Part shown: piece after piece, positions 57,357 through 64,000 of the stretch
Position numbering within the stretch: position 1 is the stretch's first letter
Layout: every line of letters starts with the position of its first letter
Assembly (NCBI RefSeq): GCF_905147045.1
Contig: NC_065895.1
Span: 5,461,001 to 5,525,000, forward strand
Source: Nymphalis io
Taxonomy: Eukaryota > Arthropoda > Insecta > Lepidoptera > Nymphalidae
Length of the DNA stretch: 64,000 bases
Direction of reading: 5' to 3'
Notes under the pieces: generated by a model
The model's input: the letters and a program-made list of their open reading frames with translations, nothing else
Told to the model about the DNA's origin: nothing
Database searches by the model: none
Position numbers and translations under genes: made by a program

Positions 57357-58235
57357 TTTTTTTTTTATATGCGCCGGGATGGCAAATGACTACTCCACCT
57401 GATGGTAAGTGGTAGTAGAGTCCAAACGCGACGACGGCCAGTACAGTCGGGAAGAATGTTCTGTACTAGCCGTCCCCGCCTTGCCGGCCCGCAAGATGTC
57501 TCTTCACGCCTCGTTACACGTGAGCTGATAAGGAATTCCATTTTTTGGTAGTGCGACAAAGAAAGAAGTCGCCAAATTGCGCTATGGAATTGATGTCACA
57601 GTTAGGCGGTGACTTCGAGAACCAGCTCGCGTGGACTTAAGAAGGAAGGGGGACGCAGGAATTAGAGAGAACAGTTCCTCAGAGCACTCGCCGTGATACA
57701 GTCGATAGAAAGCGCTCAGTGCTATCTCGCGACGCAATTGTAAAGGTTCAAGTGAAAGAGTTCAAGAGTTTCCGTGAAGCTGTTTTTATAATAGCCTCGA
57801 TGTAATCCCTTGGACTAAGGTCGCAGCGAACATCCATCCCCAGCATGGCGATTTTGCTTTGTATCATCAGCGGTGTGCCACAGAGGGAGGGAAGAGGGGA
57901 AAATGGTGACTTTTTCGCTGTGAGAGCGCATACCTGTGTTTTCTTGGCATTAAACTCAACAAGATTATCAGAACCCCATTTGGCGATGAGCTCTAACGTC
58001 CTATCGAGTTCAATGACAAGATTCTCCCGCCTCTCCTCAGTTTCCGCCCGCCCAGCCACTGCGCGTCCATGGTATCCACCATGCACTGTACTATCATCTG
58101 CATAGCAATGTATGTTCCCAAGAGAGAGCATATCATTGATATGCAAAAGAAAGAGTGTGGGAGATAGCACAGATCCCTGGGGGACTCCAGCATTCACTAC
58201 AGCTTGGATTGTATCATGCCGCTCTGCGAATGTGC
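57357..58235 (-). mobile_element. Jockey/CR1-type LINE, 5'-truncated and decayed
   Basis: On the minus strand the RT segment reads VNAGVPQGSVLSPTLFLLHI and HCYADDSTVHGG (catalytic YADD), open from 58,197 to 57,748. After an internal deletion the C-terminal YRLYHGECSEELFSLIP follows, then an in-frame stop. The element ends with the poly(A) seen as a T-run at 57,357-57,366. Before it comes ccacttaccatcaggtgg (complement at 57,394-57,411), shared with repeat family B. Everything upstream of the RT palm (endonuclease, ORF1) is missing. Clade placement within the jockey/CR1 group is by recalled motifs. Confidence 0.88.
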
Positions 58236-59805
58236 TCTATATTGTGAACCAGAGATTTATCTCTATTATAATAATCCATTTTTGACTTAATCTTTTACAC
58301 TTAAATTATTAAGTTAGTTATGTGCTTTATTATTTGAGTAGTTTACGGCTACATTATAAACACATTAGGCACCTGTAGTTGCTGGTGTGGGCCCCATCGA
58401 CCTTTTATTATTTTATTTCGCCTTTTATTATTTCCCAAATTACTTAATTATATAATTAAGGAGCAGCAACATTTAGTTGCTGAGATAATAAAATTAAATA
58501 TTCAATTCATAGAAAAGGAAAAAACATCCAATCCATCATCATAAACCATCTATTTATTATTAAAAAAGTATTTGAAATTCCAGTATATCATATCTGATTC
58601 TTAAATCAAATATTTACTACTTTTTAATCGTTGATCGCTAGTAAATAATCGAGACATTCAGTATACTCTTTAAAAAAAAATACAAATGAGTCTATATTAC
58701 CTAAATTTCATCATTAAATTCATGCATTTATTTTATTAGATATATATTCGGAAACAGAGTTATAGACTTTACTAATAACATTATTCTTAATAACGATTCG
58801 AAGTCTATTTAGCGGCAACTCTAGTATTTACTGCGGAATTTTAATAAAAATACTTAAACTTAAGACAGTCGCTTTAATAGAATATGTTTACTAAATAAAT
58901 ATGATAATAATATAAAACCTTTTAAGCTCAAATACAACGTCATCTTGAGTAGATGGTTACTGTGGCCAATTCTCGGTTCCATCATTACCACCTCCATAGT
59001 ACCATATTGTTGAATTTTAATCAAAGTTACATTTATATATACTTCTAATTTCTGTTCAATCGGTTGCTGGGAAGTTATATAAAAATCACTTGCCAGATTT
59101 GACCCGTCATATAGACTAACGAGTTAAATAAAAGCTTGTAATAAAATAAATTTAACGTTATACGGATCCTAACTAAATAAACGGAGTTTGTACCAAGCCA
59201 ATTATTTATTCAAAATATTAACATTTATTCCTATCCAAATGAATAAAGACAGGGTATAGTCAGAAAACCCAACGTTATTTGCCAATTCAGTGATTTTCTC
59301 AATCCAATAATCCCATTTTTTTTCAATCACTTTCTTTTTTTTTATAGCACATAAGGTGCTCTATATTTAATTTATCCATGATTTAAAATTCTAGACATAA
59401 AACTGCTATATGCGAGGCAATTTTTCAAAAATGATCAACAAGGAAAAATGCTGTCGGATCGAATAGAAAGCAAAAATTAATGATTGGTTTGTTTGCGTTA
59501 TTTTTCCAACGCGGAAGCACTAAATAACCTAAAAACTTTCACGAGTAGAGCTTTAACTTCGGACTTTTAGTTTTTTTGCCATATTCACCGTGACGTAGCC
59601 AAAGTTTTTTTAAATGAAAATTCTTTCAATATTACTTTTTGATTGGATATATCCAAATTTACTCTGTTCAATTTATTAATAACAGCATATCCATATTTAA
59701 TATCATTCCAGCATTTTTTAAATTTTATAAGGTCCTTAACTATGAAATTACTGATTTTTGATACTAACTAGTCAATTCGCTGAAAAACAACAACAAAATG
59801 GGGTT
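58236..59805. other. AT-rich non-coding DNA
   Basis: No gene. At 59,727-59,760 'ataaggtccttaactatgaaattactgattttt' resembles the mariner inverted repeat; no matching right end was found. A patch at 59,400-59,560 may be an old transposase relic but cannot be read. Confidence 0.35.
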
Positions 59806-60101
59806 TCGCAGTTGGGATGTGGGATGAGTGATGAAGTGTGCCGCTTGAGGGCTCCAACGCCATTCCCTGGTGGCTTTAGTCGGCGGAGACCTCTCGCCGC
59901 CGAGCATGATAAACGCCATTCTTACTAGTGAGAGGTACTGGATGGAAATGGTCTCCTTCTGAGTTAGGTTTCCTTAAAACGTTATATCGCCGAAATAGGC
60001 TACGGATCGGGAGCGTGAGGAGAGTGCCTTTGTTGACCTGCTCCGCCGAAGAAGCGAAGAGAAGGCGTCGGCAATATGCGCACCTTCTCGACGGGGCTAG
60101 G
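59806..60101 (+). other. GC-rich retro-element-like block
   Basis: 'gccattccctggtggctttagtcggcgg' and 'gagcatgataaacgccattc' resemble 3' UTRs of lepidopteran R1-group LINEs as I recall them. Frames of 71-78 codons on both strands reflect composition. A second GC-rich block at 60,200-60,355 ('acctcccgcatagacgaattgggtacc') may belong to the same kind of element. Confidence 0.4.
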
Positions 60102-60199
60102 TTATATGTCAATGTGATTCGTATCCAGAGCTGTCATCAGTAGGTTATAGTTATAAGTTTTAAAAAAAAGTGACAGAATTTAATTACTACCAACATCAT
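60102..60199 (+). repeat. Direct repeat, copy 1 (about 98 bp)
   Basis: 'ttatatgtcaatgtgattcg' to 'actaccaacatcat' is repeated at 60,779-60,877 with about 92% identity by eye. It lies between two GC-rich LINE-like blocks. Confidence 0.9.
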
Positions 60200-60778
60200 G
60201 TTTCATGTACCTCTGGAACCCCCTTAGGTATTTGAAGCTCGCATTAGTGGGTCAACTGTGGCACCTCCCGCATAGACGAATTGGGTACCCCTAATTCCGA
60301 CGCACTCATTGTCGGCAAGCCTCACATACCCCACTTCATGAGGGGGCACGTATAAATATCGTAATGATAACCATAATTATATTGAAATTTAATTGTATAA
60401 GATTATTATATTATATCATTTAGAAAGTTATGCAAAAATAAAATACCTGGCCACCTATTTTTTTAAATAATACCTATGTTTATATAACAAAATAGCATAG
60501 CATTTTACTTACCGCGTCAAATGCTTATACATGATGTCTATTTGTTTTTGTTAGTCTAATCCTAAAGTGCGCTGAATGGTTAATCTGCATAGGTCATAAA
60601 CACAAGCAAATTATTGCTAACATTTTTTTATTTTATCAATCAAATGATTACATAATATAGTTTGAGTTCAAAAATGTTGACGTTTTTAGCAAATTTAAAA
60701 TAATACAACTACTAAATGTTTAGGCAACTAAAGCAATATCGCTAGGCTACGCCAAGTGAAGTGTCGCCATAATATGGT
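60200..60778. other. Spacer between the direct repeats
   Basis: The first 155 bases are GC-rich and LINE-like; the rest is AT-rich with no recognised feature. Confidence 0.4.
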
Positions 60779-60877
60779 TTATATGTCAATGTGATTCGTT
60801 TCCAGAGCTGTCATCAGTAGGTTATAGTTATAAATTTAAAAAAAAATGTGACAGAATTGAATTACTACCAATATCAT
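60779..60877 (+). repeat. Direct repeat, copy 2, in the INO80B upstream region
   Basis: It is the counterpart of 60,102-60,199. It ends 110 bp before the INO80B start codon, so it probably overlaps that gene's promoter or 5' UTR and may be the original locus of which copy 1 is a duplicate. Confidence 0.9.
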
Positions 60878-60987
60878 AATTGTATATTATTTACATTATA
60901 GATACAAGAAACTGTTGGTATCAATTTTTTTTATTGTGACATACATAAATGATGTTAAACTTCTAACTTTACAATTTTTACAAGAAA

Positions 60988-62084
60988 ATGGTACGAAGAC
61001 AACGCGATCAGAGTACCACGGAGGACGAAATAGTCATCGGTAAAGACATTACTTTTATATTTTAATGAAAGAAAATAATCTATCAATTAAACTCAACAAT
61101 GTAACGATTTTTTAGATGCTTCCCCTCAAAAGAAACTTAAACGTCATAAACATAAAAAACACAAAAAACGTAAGTTCGACAACGATTATGATAGTGATAG
61201 TTCAATTGATGTCGCCTATGAGGAGGGTTTAGATAAATCTTTTAAAATGAAGTCCAAAAAAGAGCTCCCAAGTACTTCTGCGGCCGACCTTCTAAAGGCT
61301 CAAACTGTAAAGTCATCTTCGGATTCGCGAAAGTCAATGCCAGGATCATCATCAAGCACTCCACCAAAAATTTCCTCAAAAAAGAAGAAAACAAAAGGCC
61401 GTGACAGTGGAACTTCAAGTGAAGAGGAAAGATGGCTTGATGCAATAAAATCTGGAAAACTTGAAGAGGTATGTGTCATATTACACTTTTATTTATATAT
61501 ATTGTTTCGTTACTTACATTGTTAATGTTTATTTACAGGTTGATGAGGAATTAAAAAAAATTAAACCTAAAGATCCTAAAATGATGACTGCAAGACAAAG
61601 AGCCATGTATGAACGAGGCACCGATAAAGAGACAAGTCCTGGTAGAGAGGTACTGCTTGCTCTACCATCAGGCTATAAAGAAAAAGTTATGACAGCTGAA
61701 GCCATACAAAAAGCTGCATTGAAATCACAGAAACGAAAACAACTAGCTGATGAAAAGAGGGAAAAAGATAAAAAGAAAACTATGGACCGTCTTCTTAAGA
61801 AACAAGAATCTAAAAACCTCAAGAATGCCCAAAGAGGGAAACCAGTCAGGAAATGGGAACCTATGATAGTGTACAAAAATAGGGATAATGAAATATCTCT
61901 ATCTCTTCCACCAGATATACAATTCCCTTTAGAGAACAAACCACCAATAGATGCACCAAAGCCAACGTTGTGTGGTGTTGAAGGATGTAATCAAATAAAA
62001 AAATACAACTGTTCCAAAACAGATGTACCGTTATGTAGTCTAGAATGTTACAAAAAAAATTTACTTATAAATGAACATCAATAA
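60988..62084 (+). CDS. INO80B: INO80 complex subunit B, three exons, complete
   Basis: Exons 60,988-61,039, 61,116-61,468 and 61,539-62,084 join in frame (951 nt, 316 aa). Introns of 76 and 70 nt have GT-AG ends (donors GTAAAG and GTATGT; acceptors TTTTTTAG and TTTACAG). The start MVRRQRDQ has context gaaaATGG. Residues 20-125 are Lys/Ser-rich (KRHKHKKHKKRK, nuclear targeting likely) with an EEERWLDAIKSGKLEE helix. MTARQRAMYERG (151-162) precedes the PAPA-1 region (about 186-268: MTAEAIQKAALKSQKRK and a long basic helix). The C-terminus is a zf-HIT finger (Cys280, Cys285, Cys293, Cys301, Cys305, His315). INO80B/Ies2 is a subunit of the INO80 chromatin remodeller and promotes its nucleosome-sliding ATPase (established for the family). 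No defects are seen; it is the only complete host gene here. Confidence 0.93.
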
Positions 62085-62093
62085 AGTAATAAA
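62080..62093 (+). terminator. Poly(A) signals overlapping the INO80B stop codon
   Basis: AATAAA occurs at 62,080-62,085, using the TAA stop itself, and again at 62,088-62,093. If used, the 3' UTR is only about 15-35 nt. Confidence 0.6.
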
Positions 62094-64000
62094 ATAATGA
62101 GTTTTATATAATTATCATAATACTTGATTTTATATGAGCAATGTAATGTAACATTTCATGCCTATTTATAGACAAGTACATAACTAACCATAAGTCCAAT
62201 CTAATTAACTAAAAAAAGATTTATGAATTTGGTTAGCATTTATACGATTTTGCGTCAAAATTTGAAGTTGTAGTAGTTGTAGCTTCCTAGAAAAACTGTC
62301 AATTTAATGCAAACATTATTTTATCTGCCTTGTAGTGAATGTAAATTCCTTATATATGTATATATATTTTTTGAATATCTAGACTTTCTGTCCATGCTCT
62401 TTTTTATTTTAATTGCTAAATATATTATTTCTATTTTGATTCCTTACAAGAAAAAAGTATCAATTAATGTAAATTGTCAGATTGCCAAAGTGATAATACA
62501 TCTACATTTATTTCTACTGTATTGTTTATATTCCTCCTGCAAGGACTTCCATTATGGGGTCACTCTTTGCCACATTTTGGTAATATGTGGCAAATGAAAC
62601 CGATAAATTATTTATATATAAGCTATTCAATGCCTAATTGCTAATACATCCTATAGTATGCCCTTTTTTTCTTATGCCTTTATTTAAATCTTTTGTAATA
62701 CTGGTCCTAATTGTAAATTTATTGTTTATTTTATACAATTTAAGGACACAAATATCCTATGTAGTTTATCTATATCCATCCTAACTACTCAAAAATATGT
62801 ATCCAGGAAGATGCTTTTTCTAAAATAAAACAACACTAATATGACATCTAAACAGTGAGCATATATTTTAAAAGAGATAAACATTTATTAAGATGTTATA
62901 CAAAAATGATTTATCAATTTTGCTTACTAGACATTTAGTTTTAATAAATTGAAATCTCAATCTATTGAAGTAAAATTTACTATTGTGAAATATTCATATG
63001 ACTTAGACGTTCTTTAAGATAAATATTTTTAATACACAATTCAAGAGAGATATAAAGTCAATCTATCAACATTTCATAACTTTAAATTGGAAAGGCTTAA
63101 AAATATATCTTACAGGATAATAACAAATAAGTAATAGCCTCAAATCATTCCCACTGATATAAATATTCTCATTACAATAGAATTGGAACAATAAATATCA
63201 GACTAGATTCAGCTTTTTAACTAGTGGCATCAATAATGTGTCATTTTAAACATGCATAATCATCGACTCAAAGCTTACTTGAAACCTCAACTTAACAGTA
63301 CAATTCTTTCAAAAATATTTATTAAATGTTTTCATTCAGAGATAAAATGTGTATTATTTATAATTTTAACAAGACATCTCAGTTGAGATGCCTTTTTCTA
63401 TAGAGGTCTCAAGTTAACTCACCTGTTGTATCACAACTTAATGCTAAAGATACACATAAATACATTGAACATGCACCTTACATTTAATGTGAGAGGCCAC
63501 TGCATGCCACCCCCGTACCTACAATCTACATACATCTTGGGAACATTTATCATGACTAATGCAAAGTCAACTAACATGCTACGTATCACTATAAAAGTAG
63601 TATTTGAAATAACTTGAGTTCCTAATAACAATAATCTTAGAAAATTTATTTTCATTTTTCTGCTTTTTATTTTATCTCTTGTATTTTCTATCTCAGTACT
63701 TAAGTGTGCTTACAATAACATTTAGAAGATCATTCTAATAGATAATTTAAATACATATCCTAAATATAAACTTGGAGCTAATTTTTAAAAGACAACATCA
63801 ATTTGGCTTATTATTGAGCTCTCAATTATGTGATCAATTTTTAAGCTTATTCTATGAATAATGTACTATAAAGGTTGTACATAGTTATCATATTGTTAAA
63901 ATACTACTCAGCTAATTCCTTTATATAATACTAGAATATAAATTCAATATGCTTTTCTAGTACGAAGTTATTAGGAAAAATGTTTGAATTGGTAAAAAAT
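62094..64000. other. Non-coding; possibly 3' UTR of a convergent gene
   Basis: There is no recognisable coding sequence or repeat. On the minus strand an AATAAA lies at about 62,885-62,890 and a consensus donor GTGAGT at 63,421-63,416 after ACAACAG. The sequence is less disturbed by repeats than the rest of the window. A gene on the minus strand ending here would be tail-to-tail with INO80B; this is a guess. Confidence 0.25.

Noticed and set aside
57748..58197. Host gene on the minus strand (149 codons)
   Set aside because: The YADD and GVPQGSVLSP motifs identify a jockey/CR1-type LINE reverse transcriptase.
59876..60143. Host exon in the GC-rich block (71-78 codon frames on both strands)
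   Set aside because: Both strands are open, no known domain appears and the DNA resembles a LINE 3' UTR.
63431..63655. 74-codon minus-strand frame before the GTGAGT donor
   Set aside because: It stops before the donor and has no recognisable features; more likely untranslated or intergenic.
1..64000. CRISPR array, operon or bacterial contamination
   Set aside because: No spaced short repeats, no ribosome-binding-site gene arrays; all coding content is eukaryotic host gene or insect transposon.

Overview
The window looks like nuclear DNA of a lepidopteran, probably a butterfly. It is AT-rich throughout, has no bacterial gene organisation, and is dominated by insect transposable elements: tRNA-derived SINEs, RTE and jockey/CR1-type LINEs, cecropia-type mariners and one Ty3/gypsy LTR element. 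The only complete host protein gene is intron-bearing and lies at the right end. The order is inferred from repeat types and cannot be narrowed to a species from sequence alone.

Layout. 1-3.3 kb holds two SINE copies and the 5' exon of a minus-strand gene that leaves the window on the left: TATA at -29, a TCAGT initiator, a signal-peptide-like start MLNSIYLVAVIT and a GTAAG donor. 3.3-11.3 kb is non-coding DNA with SINE or tail repeats and two small, exon-like minus-strand islands (5368-5420 and 9343-9427). 11.3-13.4 kb is a broken RTE LINE with its target-site duplication. 13.4-22.8 kb is non-coding, with scattered repeats, a foldback sequence and a 49-codon coding-like patch. 22,840-28,673 is a structurally complete Ty3/gypsy element (mdg3/Micropia-like). 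It has identical 103-bp LTRs, an ATAC target duplication, an extra small membrane-protein ORF, gag, and pol in the +1 frame. Its reverse transcriptase motif reads YLDN instead of YLDD, so this copy is probably catalytically dead although young.

28.7-53.6 kb is mostly AT-rich non-coding DNA. It carries two inverted, decayed mariners (31.9-33.2 and 36.8-38.0 kb), RTE 3' ends at 35.9 and 41.9 kb, many SINE fragments, a nested retro-insertion with a 13-bp target duplication (30.6-30.8 kb), a (TA)n tract, and a few promoter-, exon- or hairpin-like signals. 53.7-56.7 kb is an almost intact RTE LINE with endonuclease and reverse transcriptase, flanked by a 12-bp duplication but lacking its 3' end. 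57.4-58.2 kb is a 5'-truncated jockey/CR1-type LINE on the minus strand. It shares an 18-nt 3' tail with the commonest non-tRNA repeat family of the window. 59.8-60.9 kb holds GC-rich retro-element-like DNA and a ~98-bp direct repeat, the second copy of which lies just upstream of a host gene.

60,988-62,084 (+) is the INO80 chromatin-remodelling complex subunit B gene: three exons, 316 aa, PAPA-1 region plus C-terminal zf-HIT. Its poly(A) signal overlaps the stop codon. The last 1.9 kb is non-coding and may be the 3' UTR of a convergent gene.

How parts relate: the LINEs probably supplied the enzymes that moved the SINEs, and shared tails support this for repeat families B and D. Apart from INO80B and the left-edge gene start, I see no convincing host protein gene.
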